Below are positions 1-8,903 of a DNA stretch of 64,000 nucleotides, one piece after another. The first letter of the stretch is position 1. Each line of letters begins with the position of its first letter. The notes beneath the pieces are model-generated. The model saw only the letters and a list, made by a program, of their open reading frames with translations. It had not been told where the DNA came from and did no database searches. The position numbers and the translations under genes are program-made. Origin of the DNA: Beaufortia kweichowensis (taxonomy: Eukaryota > Chordata > Actinopteri > Cypriniformes > Gastromyzontidae); the NCBI GenBank assembly GCA_019155185.1, contig CM032817.1, forward strand, positions 12,706,664-12,770,663, in the 5' to 3' direction.

Positions 1-75
1 TTTGTGCCCTTCTGTGAGGGTAATACCAGTCGACGTTACTTACTGATTTGGATGGTGTGGTACAACCCCAATGTC
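1..75 (-). mobile_element. Remnant of a non-LTR LINE 3' region
   Basis: Bases 1-40 match, in reverse complement, the LINE segment near 45510-45545. The next ~30 bases match a different part of the same LINE family (compare 6415-6440). The copy therefore carries an internal deletion joining two distant parts of the element. It is cut by the window edge. Confidence 0.6.
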
Positions 76-609
76 TTGTACAAAGGTCTTCGGCGTAATA
101 CGCCCTAACTATGCTCCATAACTAGCTAAAAAAATCCACATAGGGTGGCACTCACCACTAACCTAGTGTGTCTAATACACTGTACAACCTAACAAGTTCA
201 CAGTACTCAAAACTTTTGTGGAAACTGATTAACTAAGATTGTTTAAGTAAACAATGTGAAAAATTTAAATTACATTGAACAAATTTTTTTTTTACATTTT
301 AGTTTACTGTACTTAAAAATTTTGTTTAGCATATGTAATGTTTTTATGCTTGTAATACTTATTTTTTTATTAAATACAACTTATATTAATAAAAATACTA
401 ACTCAAATAATACACTTCTGAATAACTCATAGACTAATACATTTATTAGTCCAGAATACATAAAAAAGTTAACTGCACACGCACAACTGTTGTCATAGAA
501 TGTCATAGAATTTTTTGTATGGAAAAGTTAATGGCAATAACTTTTAAAAATACTATTACTGCTAATAAAATTCTTACAGGCATGAACATCAAACTTTATA
601 AAATTCTAA
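76..609. other. AT-rich stretch without recognisable gene
   Basis: Very AT-rich sequence with many stops in all frames. I see no coding domain or clear transposon end. Confidence 0.5.
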
Positions 610-1060
610 CAAAAAGTTTTTGGTTGCATTAAAAGTGCAACTGATGTATTTTTGACACAACCCACCAAATATAAACATTCAAATGCTTTAAACTACATGT
701 AACAATATACACTTGTAAAACACCTTGGGATGAACAAACAAAACCTGACAACATAATTAGCAAGTTTGTTGTAGTATTAAAAGTGCAACGGTGGTAGATC
801 TGACACAACCTACCAAATGTAAACATTCATGTGCTTTACATGTTTAACAACATACATGTAAAATACCTTGGGATAAACAAACTAACCTGATTACAAAATC
901 ACCAAGTTTTAGTTGCATTAAAAGTGCAACTGAGGTAGCTTTGCTGGCCAAGACACAAACTACCAAACATAAAAATTCTTTAAACTGCATGTTCAACAAC
1001 ATACACTTGTAAAACTACTTGCAATGAACAAACAAAACCTGAGTGCAACTGAGGTAGATC
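610..1060. repeat. Tandem repeat, unit ~140-150 bp, about 3.1 copies
   Basis: Units begin near 612, 758 and 897, with a short partial copy near 1041. Each carries the phrase ATTAAAAGTGCAAC, then CACAAAC or CACAACC, CCAAATRTAAACATTC and ACACTTGTAAAAC. Units are diverged by substitutions and small indels. The array ends where the Harbinger-like element begins at about 1062. Confidence 0.75.
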
Positions 1061-1279
1061 TGGGGCCTGTACCATGATGGTGGCTGAACAAATTCAGAGT
1101 TACAGGAGTAGTTTTCAGTTGACAAAACCAAACCGATGCAATCAGGCTTAATTGGTACCATGAAGCAGCTCATCAACTTTCTCTGTCAACTCGGGCTTTG
1201 ATCCTTAAACTATGATTACTCCACGGGCGCGTGCACATAAAAGAGTGACGTCAGCACCGAACAACCAATCGCGTTCAAT

Positions 1280-3002
1280 ATGGATAGAGCGAGAGCTGTG
1301 TATTTTTCTGCGGAGGAGCAAGGGTAATTATTCAAAAGTATGAGGAATATAAACATGTGTTTCAAGCACGCAGTAATACTGTCTCTGCTGCCAAAGCAAG
1401 AGAAGAGTGTTGGAAAAAGATCGCTGATTGCGTTAATGCGTAAGTTAAACAAATATACATTCAATATTAATTAAAAATGATGTGCATGATGTATGTGTGT
1501 GCGCGCGTGTATATGATGCCTTTACAATAAGGTTGTATTTGTTTAGAGAACGTAATGCATTAGCTAACATGAATTAACAATGAACGATAGTTTTTCAGCA
1601 TTCATTAATCTAATGTTAATTCCGTTAGTCGTCAAGTTACTCATGTTACTTCACTGTGTATTAAACGTAATGTTAACAGTTAGTTTTATTTTAAAAATGT
1701 ATTAATGCCTAAAGTAAAACGTGTATATACGTATACTGTATGTATGAACGTATTTGTATTTAAAAATGTGACTGTATATTAGGCCTATGTCATATAGATT
1801 AATAGGCTATTCATTGATTTTTTTTTTTAGATGCAACCCCAACTACAAACGTTCTAGGTAGCAGATAAAGACAAAATATAAAAATATAATTCAAAGCTGT
1901 GAGTATTTACCATAACCTTTTATTATTTTCAGGAACATTTTCACAAAAACACTTTTGCAGCAAACAGAAAAAAGTGTGACATTCAGAAAACTGGGGGAGG
2001 GCCACCACTAGCAATAAGGGGTGGCCGATTATGTATGGTATTACAGGTGCTGTACAATCTGACCCTGGTGCTGGCTCCTCTAAGCAAGTGACACTGGGTA
2101 TGTGTGCAATGCATTACTACCTTTTAAAAGTTTTACATGTGGCTGACTGTGTGTTCTGCAGTAGAGGGAAATACAGTGTCCCTGTTGAAACCGGCACACG
2201 TTCACACAGTCTGCCACACAGAGGTGAGCTTGCAGCAGACAGAACACTATGAATATGCTTTACAACAGTTACGCTTTACATTGGCCTACTTTAATTTATT
2301 AGGGTGAAGCAAATGACATTTACATTTACATTTATTCATTTTAGCAGACACTTTTATCCAAAGCGACTTACAAGTTACCAGTGGCACACTGGGAGCAATT
2401 AGGGGTGAGGTGTCTTGCTCAAGGGCACCTCAGTTGTTTCCTGCTGGTACTGGAATTCGAACCAGCAACCATCTGGTAGCTAGTCCAACGCTCTAACCAC
2501 TAGGCTACAACTGCCGAAGACACCCTCTCTGTGTGTTCTGAAACCATTGCTGAGGTGAATGCATTTGGGGTTTTTTTATGGCACACATTTTAATGTCACA
2601 CAAATGTGACTGGCCCTTATCTTTTATTGTAGGATTTTTCACAACCTGCCCCACAAACTGACGCCTCTAACTCAATGAGCTTCAGAAGGAATGTGAACAA
2701 GGTACTGCTTTAAACCCTTGACATAAATTACAGCCAGTCCTGTGCCGTATTAAGTCATGCCTTTTGTCATTTGATTTACCTTAAGACTTGTAATGACTGT
2801 TTGTGGTGGAATTATGTTTCAGGTGGAAACAGACTCAGTCAGGGCCCTTTACAAAAGGAGCCTAGAATTGGACTGCACTCTAAAGGAGCTGGACTGTGAG
2901 CTGAGGAGCCTCCAAATTAAAATAATTAAATTGGAGATCAAACAGCTGGAAAAACAGATCTCCGTATGTGAACTTACTAAAACAGGCAACACATTAGTAT
3001 GA
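1280..3002 (+). pseudogene. Harbinger Myb/SANT-like DNA-binding protein, multi-exon, frameshifted
   Basis: Harbinger elements encode a Myb/SANT-like protein that helps the transposase reach DNA. Here the likely ATG is at 1280, after a CCAAT box near 1264. Exon 1 (to ~1439) reads MDRARAVYFSAEEQG, then loses one base near 1323 that creates a stop; the next frame continues IIQKYEEYKHVFQARS and REECWKKIADCVNA, typical of the SANT-like trihelix. Further exon-like blocks with AG/GT borders lie at about 1831-1898 (a stop within), 1961-2097 (KKCDIQKTGGGPP), 2162-2223, 2633-2701 and 2823-3002. The last encodes a heptad-rich coiled coil ending at TGA 3000-3002. A poly(A) signal AATAAA follows at about 3059. 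Family assignment is firm; the copy is not functional. Confidence 0.7.
2312..2515 (-). mobile_element. tRNA-derived SINE (copy A)
   Basis: In reverse complement it has a tRNA-like head with a B-box (GGTTCGAATTC, 2452-2462), then a body (TTGAGCAAGACACCTCACCC) and a tail (AAGTCGCTTTGGATAAAAG, ending in ATGTAAATGTAAATG). It closely matches copy B at 5053-5250 in the opposite orientation. It sits in an intron of the Harbinger Myb-like gene. Confidence 0.75.
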
Positions 3003-3103
3003 ATACTCAATACTTATTAATGCATCTTTCTCTCTTTCTCCCTTCCTAGCCACATCGACAATAAAACCATTTGAGACCTATCTGCAGTTTCAGTGTGCTT
3101 TTA

Positions 3104-3640
3104 TTAAGTAAAATATTGTATGGTGATTGCATCTCTGACAGCTGCGCCAGCTGGGTGATCAAGTGTGATTGGGTCAATTTCATCGGGGAGAAGCTGGTTT
3201 AGTGGTGGGGCTTGCTCCTTTCTGATAGTGGCTATATTGTGCAGAATGGCACATGCAGCCACTATCTGTGATGCCAGCTCTGGTGACACCCTTAACCGCC
3301 GAAGGCAGTTGAAACGTACCTTTAGGATGCCAAAGGTCATCTCGATCTTGACCCTGGTTTTACTGAGGGCCACATTGAACCGGTTTTGTGGCCTTGTCTG
3401 AGGGTCAGGATAGGGGTTAGTAAAAATCTCTGGCATGCATAACCCCTGTCTCCTACCAACAGGCCATCAAAAAGCCCTGTCACAGAACATAAAAGGGAAA
3501 ATTGTATAAGTTTTGCTTTGTCAATTAAAAAGAACACTTTAAAGTGTTTTGTACTGTAACTTGCCTTCCTCAAAGCGCTGACACAACACAGACTCACAGA
3601 AAATCATCATGCACTGAGTCAGGCCATTTGGCATCCAAGC
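3104..3640 (-). pseudogene. HARBI1-like DDE transposase, C-terminal part
   Basis: This is a DDE_Tnp_4 (PIF/Harbinger) transposase fragment read on the minus strand. The upstream block (3640 to ~3545) reads DAKWPDSVHDD. The next (3470-3420) contains LLVGDRGYACQRFLLTP, the block holding the second catalytic Asp. The last (3400-3104) reads RVKIEMTFGILKVRFNCLRR and ASQIVAACAILHNIA, the usual C-terminus with the catalytic Glu. Frame changes separate the blocks, either from a small intron or from mutation. The N-terminal third including the first Asp is not found. Confidence 0.75.
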
Positions 3641-3745
3641 TTGTGATCATGCATTCATGATCACAAGTTATCTGCAGATGAAATGTACAGTAGATCATTG
3701 TCATGTGTTAATGATTCATCTCACTGAAAATAAGTCATGTTGAAT

Positions 3746-4735
3746 CTATAGTACACCTACCTGAACATTGAGGCTGTGAAAGGACTTTCTATTCACATAA
3801 TCTGCCTCATGTTCTTCAAGAGATATCGCCATGGTCGCCATGGTATCATTCTTGCTTCTTTTGCCTGTGTTCACAGACACCTCCAGACATCCAGAGCTTG
3901 GTACGTTAATTCCCCATTTTGAACTTGGCTTATCTTCCATCCGTACCATCCACTTTTACTTCAAGGCTCTTTAAGACATGGATGAACTTTAACAAGAGCC
4001 TCTGCTGCCATACCCACATCCCTGTCACTTGGGTAAGGTTTGAAGCTATGGATCACTACAGCCATGCTCTCTAGGATACTGTGCTTTTGGGCCCTAGATA
4101 ATTTCAGTGTCTTTCCAGATCTGTCATAGGCAATATTTCCCTCTTCAAGCACATGCTCCACTTCATATGAAAAAGTAGGCACAGGGAAAATATCAGGCCA
4201 AGTCTTTTGACGCTCACTTACAGGTACATGAGGAAGGATTTCTTTTTTTTTCTTTTTTTTATTTCGCCTTTTCATCAATGTTAGACAGGAAAGTGTAGTG
4301 AGACAGGAAGTGATTGGGAGGAGAGAGAGGGTAACGGACTCGGAAAGGACGCCAGAGCCGTGATTCGAACTCGCGTCGCCGAAGCGCAGTTGCGCTGTAT
4401 ATGTCCGGAGCACTGTCCACTCAGTCACAGGCTCCGACATGAGGAAGGATTTCTGTATCAGAACTTGCAAGTGAACTCGCATCAGATACTGATCTAACAA
4501 CTTTGAGTGTTCCCTTCTCTGGTAATTCTTGAATATCAACTAGACAGCTCAGTTGTCCGCCAAAATCTGGATCCTCATATTGCAGGGTAAACTCAAAATC
4601 CAGTCTTGGCTTGACTTTCTCTCGCAGTATGCTGATTAGATCATCCAATGATTCTGGTCGCTCTGTCAAAGTTACTTTCACTGCAATATCTGTGGCAATG
4701 TAAGCATGCAGCACAAATTTCTGGGGTGCTGCCAT
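3746..4735 (-). pseudogene. PB1-like / SAMD3-like protein, disrupted by a SINE
   Basis: The reading starts at ATG 4735 with MAAPQKFVLHAYIATDIAV. The first ~80 residues look like a ubiquitin-fold PB1-like domain (LDFEFTLQYEDPDFGGQL). After a Ser/Asp linker comes a block I recognise from fish proteins named sterile alpha motif domain-containing protein 3-like: RQKTWPDIFPVPTFSYEVEH, then GKTLKLSRAQKHSILESMA. The two parts are separated by a 193-bp SINE plus its 18-bp target duplication, which shifts the frame. After ...VHPCLKEP a TGA stops the frame at ~3961, yet homologous sequence continues (SKSGWYGWK, CLEVSVNTGKRSK) to about 3760 with further frame changes. It follows the transposase-like gene on the same strand. 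Confidence 0.65.
4244..4436 (-). mobile_element. tRNA-derived SINE inserted in an exon, 18-bp TSD
   Basis: On the minus strand the head begins GGAGCCTGTGACTGAGTGG and carries an RNA polymerase III B-box like AGTTCGAATC. The 3' end is an A-rich tail (T-run at 4244-4260 on +). It is bounded by an exact 18-bp direct repeat ACATGAGGAAGGATTTCT at 4226-4243 and 4437-4454. Removing one repeat plus the element (211 bp) rejoins the host reading frame. The intact TSD indicates a relatively recent insertion. Confidence 0.85.
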
Positions 4736-4875
4736 TATCTGGAAAACAAACCAAACAAATGATTAAATGATTTATAAACTCTGGATTACAGTCAAAAATC
4801 AGCAGTTGGTCTAAGATCAACAGCTTTTCTTTTTTAATAATCTCAAGATGTATATACACTGTTAGTGCAGCAGTA

Positions 4876-5559
4876 CAAAACGTTTGGCTATCAAAAGCAC
4901 TTTTACTTCAACCCTGTATGCAGAGGGGGGTAAGCTGTCATTGAGCTCTGACAAGTTGTGGACAGTCAAATTCCCTGGGAAGAGCTCATATGATCTCAGG
5001 TGTTCAATGTAGCACGACTTCTGTTCTTGGCAAAAGAAACATCAAATACATGGGGCAGTTGTAGTCTAGTGGTTAGAGAGTTGGACTTGCAACCAGAAAG
5101 TTGCTGGTTCGATTCCCATTACCAGCAGGAAACAACTGAGGTGCCCTTGAGCAAGACACCTCACCCCTAATCGCTCCCAGTGTGCCACTGGTAAAGTTGT
5201 AAGTCGCTTTGGATAAAAGCGTCGGCTAAATGTAAATGTAAATGTAAATGTTAACAAGGATAATCTGTTCAATTTTGCTAAACTGGGGCAGCCCCCCTTC
5301 CTGTCCCACAGACTTCCTGCTCCAGATAGTTATGCTTAGGGAGCAGTCTGAAGTCAAGGAAAACCTCCTGAAGGATTTGTCTGTGATCCTGAATCTTAGT
5401 TTGCAAATACTGAATAGATTCATCATTAAATGTCGGTGACAGCACCAGCTCCACAACCTCCTTCAAATCCATTAAACCATTCCAAGCAACATCTTCCTCA
5501 GGAACCATATTACTAATCATCAGTGGGAGTAGTCTCAATAATGTGATATTTTCGTGCAT
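4876..5559 (-). pseudogene. Transposase-like gene of a fish multicopy family, 3' exons
   Basis: The block 5559-5278 reads HENITLLRLLPLMISNMVPE, then DLKEVVELVLSP and LLPKHNYLEQ. In related fish proteins this follows the DLFEG block found upstream at ~6860 and precedes an FGP / MRFE region. A further short coding block at 5043-4876 reads YIEHLRSYELFPG. SINE copy B separates the two. I recognise the family only as an uncharacterised, repeated fish gene; a transposon origin is an inference from copy number and the D/H motif layout. Confidence 0.5.
5053..5250 (+). mobile_element. tRNA-derived SINE (copy B)
   Basis: The tRNA-like head has an A-box-like TAGTCTAGTGG and a perfect B-box GGTTCGATTCC (5106-5116). 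The body contains GAGCAAGACACCTCACCCC, and the tail GTCGCTTTGGATAAAAGC ends in ATGTAAATG repeats. The tail matches the 3' end of the LINE at 45826-45884, which suggests that LINE supplies the machinery that moves this SINE. Confidence 0.8.
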
Positions 5560-5579
5560 TTAAACATTAACATTCAATC

Positions 5580-6070
5580 AGTTCAACATGAACAAATAAA
5601 CTTCATTCCCCATGAAATAAAAGACTTCAAAATGGAGAAATAACATATAAAAATCAAGTAGTCCATAAATTCAGTTTAAGTTCCTTAAATGTGGTGTAAT
5701 TCACTGTCCATGCAGTTGATCCAGGATTTGGATGAATAAAAAAAACAAGTTTGTTGTGCAATTCCCTTCCTACCGTTCGACGATCACACGGTCCAGTTAA
5801 AAAAAAAAAGATTCACTCCACAGGTGGCCCGCCAGTCCAACTCCACCAATATGCATAGATAAAGTGCAGGAAAGAGTTGACACGATTCACAGGGGTTCAC
5901 ACTTTGATTAATCCAGATCAGGCAACATTTAACAGCTGGCTCCAACGAAACTCAACAGACATCATAGAGAAGAACAAAACCTGGCCTTGAACACACAAGG
6001 CCACAAGAACAATTAATAACTGATGCTATAACAGTATTTTCCACTAGTAACCACTAGTAACCTGGGTTAC
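5580..6070. mobile_element. Possible LTR-type fragment related to the 15016-16342 insertion
   Basis: The right end (ACCTGGGTTACA near 6055-6066) is the same as the end of the 15016-16342 element, and both have a GCCAGTCC... stretch inside (5830-5850 here, 15803-15820 there). I could not place a left end or a target duplication, so limits are approximate. It adjoins the LINE that follows. Confidence 0.35.
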
Positions 6071-6072
6071 AT

Positions 6073-6730
6073 ATGCATTAATGATTTAAATTTAATGCGG
6101 GCAGCAACCGGTAGCCAATGGAGAGAGATAAAGAGAGGTGTGACATGTGCTCTTTTGGGTTCCTGGAAAACAAGTCTAGCTGCTGCGTTCTGTATCATCT
6201 GAAGTGGTTTGATTGCTCGTGCAGGAAGACCAGCCAGGAGAGGATTGCAGTAGTCCAGTCTGGAGATTACCAGGGCTTGGACTAGCAGTTGGGCGGCGTG
6301 CTCTGTGAGATATGGCCTGATCTTCCTGATGTTGTAGAGTGCATATCTACAAGACCGTGATATCCTTGAGATGTGTTCGGTAAAGGACAGCTGGTCATTG
6401 AAGATTACCCCAAGGTTTCTTACTGATTTAGATGGTGTAATGGTTGTGTTGCCAATTTGAATTGTGAGGTTGTTTTGCAGGTGAGGCCGGAAGTACCAGG
6501 AGCTCAGTCTTGGCAAGGTTTAGCTGAAGGTGGTGTTCAGTCATGCAAGATGATATGTCTTTCAGGCAGGCTGCAATGCGTGATGCTATTGTGGGATCAT
6601 CTGGCTGGAAGGAGGAGAAAATCAGGGTGTCGTCAGCATAGCAGTGGTAATCAAAGCCATGTGATTGAATGATGGGTCCCAGGGATGTTGTGTAGATAGA
6701 AAGGGATGTTGTGTAGATAGAAACTTGTCT
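6073..6730 (-). mobile_element. Non-LTR LINE fragment, reverse transcriptase C-terminal part
   Basis: The minus-strand translation contains the reverse transcriptase active-site block FDYHCYADDTLIF, then HHLQLNLAKTELLVLP. After a frame change near 6480 it continues LGVIFNDQLSFTEHI, RLDYCNPLLAGLP and HVTPLFISLHWLPV. It is the same family as 45070-45884 and nearly identical over the shared part. A 20-bp segment is duplicated at 6680-6722. It lies inside the transposase-like gene, between the ADKTS and HENIT blocks. Confidence 0.8.
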
Positions 6731-6739
6731 TGTCTGCAT

Positions 6740-7753
6740 GTTGGTATGGGAATGTCACAATTTTCTTGTTTAAATACTCTAGAGTAAAATATTTGAGCTT
6801 AATCATCTCCTGAATACACAGGGCCAACTCGACTGGAATAATGCCTTCAAAAAGATCATGTAGGATATTGTGTGAAAACACTGCAAACTCTCAAGACACA
6901 GTCTCCTTGGACACTGAACTGACTTTGACAATCCCCTTGTATAACATCCTGCAGATCAAGATCATGACTGGCTTTTGTTCTTGGGCTAAATTCACCATCT
7001 CCAACGGCATAAGATAAAATCTGTTCTCGTGTAGCTTTGCAGAATCTACAAATATATCCTGCTCTGAAAGACTGCACAAAGCCTGCTAAGAAATGGGCTG
7101 CCAGATTATCAGCCACAACACATGACACAGTGCCGCAAACTGACTGACCGAGGGAATCTATAAAAACACCATCTTGTTCAAGACAACCAAGGTCTTGCAA
7201 CAGGAGAAAGTGCTCTTTGATAGCCACAGCTCTGAAGATCAGGTACCTTACATAGTGCTGCTAGCTGAATCACATGCAGTGCAGATCAATATTGAGATGG
7301 TAGATCAGCAAACACCCAATAGACTGAACACAGTTTGTGGATCTTACGTGACGCACCAAGTGGATTAGCAATTTCAAGATCGTCAATGTACAAAATCAAT
7401 GGCAGTGACAGTTCTGAAGATGATAACAAAGTATTCTCCTGGAAATATGTGCCATCTTTGTGGCTGATGTAATGGCTTTTTTGTGAGGCCTTTGTTTCCT
7501 TTATTCTGTAGAAGATGTCAGTATGTCTAAACATTTCCTGAATCATCTGGAGTATCGGGATATAAACAACTGTGCGACCAGGTTCCAACACATACTGCAA
7601 TGGCATTACCACAGGAACATTTTTCCCAAATGTGTTGTTCTTAGTTTATTCGAAGACAAGTCCTCACCTTTAGCTGTGGCACTGACAAAAATGTTTGTCT
7701 CTTTAACAGCATTTACCAAATCATTCAAGATGGCTTCAGTAGGAGAGACATGA
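6740..7753 (-). pseudogene. Transposase-like gene of a fish multicopy family, central exons
   Basis: Reading down the minus strand, block 1 (7750-7286) includes YVLEPGRTVVYIPILQMIQ and LPLILYIDDLEIANPLG, then HKLCSVYWVFADLPSQY. Block 2 (~7300-7185) has a frameshifted LQLAALCKV-like stretch. Block 3 (7227-6860) reads GTVSCVVADNLAAHFLAGF and ICRFCKATREQI, a Cys pair. Block 4 (6881-6740) reads MFSHNILHDLFEGIIPVELA. The order D...CxxC...HDxFEG parallels the CDAP...CxxC...DYMH order in the CACTA-like gene at 58347-60314, so an RNase H-type transposase origin is plausible. Frameshifts and nested insertions show it is dead. Confidence 0.55.
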
Positions 7754-7759
7754 TGCCAT

Positions 7760-8903
7760 TGTAGTGTAGCGAAACTAGGACGGTGTTATTTAAAACACTG
7801 TTCTGTTTCAGGGAATAATTATTTGTGGCTCAATGGAAATACTTACAGATAAAGATTATTAACTTTACGTATTTTGTAGCATTACCTGGTGCAGTAAAAG
7901 TAACAATGGTGGCCTCTAGAGCACCTGCCGAGTGTTCAACCAATTGTGTGCTAACTTTTAATGAATGCGTTATTCTTCTGGCCTTGATGAATAACGGTCC
8001 GTGCCCAATACAGCAATACTACAGAGCCGGTAACAGTATCGCACAGTTAAAGGGATGTGTTATGAGCATTAAGCAGAGACAATCATGGGTGAATACAACT
8101 GAATATTTATTGACTAATAAGCTAATGAAATACGATATCGATTACCTAACATAAAACACATACACATTCACATGCATACAAGAGAAAGCATAGAAAAATC
8201 AGAGAAAGAGTAAAGAGTGGCACATTAAATCAGCATAACACTTCCGGATTTCCACCACCGGATTCTCTCTACAAAAAGTTCACCTTTGTAGCAAAAGGGG
8301 CAATGCTTAAGCACTGTTGAATGGTGATGAATAGGATATACTTGCATTGAACAGTTGCGTCAGCAAGAATCCTGGTGCACGGAGAGAAAGAGAGAGAGTG
8401 TGTCCTGGTGGATTCGCGAAGTTCGTTCGGAGAGCGAAGTTTTGCGAGAAGTGTCGAAGTTTGCCGAAGTAAGATCGCCAGAAAGTCTGTCCTAAAGAAA
8501 GGGCAGGTCCCACGAAGTTTGGATAGATTCCAAGATTGTGAGCGAAGAGTTATCCGCTGCATGTCGGTCTTAAAGACACACCTGGCCAATGGCCCGTTGG
8601 TGCGCGGGAGAAAGTTTCTTTGTTTCTCCCCATGACTTTGAAGTATGGCAGTATGTCCTGTTTGCACCGAACACATAAACTTACTGTAAAGTGAGTATGA
8701 TGCACGCCATGACTATGTACTGTGCATCATTATTAAGGAAATAATTTGTGGATCATTTTGATACCACACATGTGAGAGAGGTGAAGTAGGAACACTGGTT
8801 ATTCATTCATCTGCCATGAAATAACAGTTAAACTTCAACAGTAATGAAATACATTCACTAACTATGGTCGAGCATTAAGTGACAATGGAGGAATACACAC
8901 ACA
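7760..8903. other. Noncoding stretch, probably old LTR-type sequence
   Basis: No convincing protein is seen. A 109-codon open frame at 7825-8154 shows no known motif. The part 8230-8700 looks repetitive (GCGAAGTTCG / GAGCGAAG motifs) and lies next to the LTR-like repeat at 8904, so it may belong to that element. Confidence 0.35.

Larger units (their letters stand above)
1062..3650. mobile_element. PIF/Harbinger DNA transposon, decayed, right end lost
   Basis: The element carries the two genes expected of Harbinger: a Myb/SANT-like protein (+) and a DDE transposase (-), arranged tail to tail. The left end starts about 1062 with GGGGCCTGTACCATGATGG. A second CATGAAGCAG stretch near 1160 resembles a subterminal copy. 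No matching inverted end is seen after the transposase fragment, which stops near 3640, so the right end and the transposase N-terminus appear deleted. A SINE is inserted between Myb-like exons 4 and 5. Confidence 0.65.

Noticed and set aside
2452..5116. True tRNA genes at the B-box-containing segments
   Set aside because: The heads continue into SINE bodies and LINE-type tails; the copies are dispersed and not cloverleaf-complete.
7825..8154. 109-codon ORF as a gene
   Set aside because: No domain, no splice or poly(A) context, and surrounding sequence is decayed repeat.
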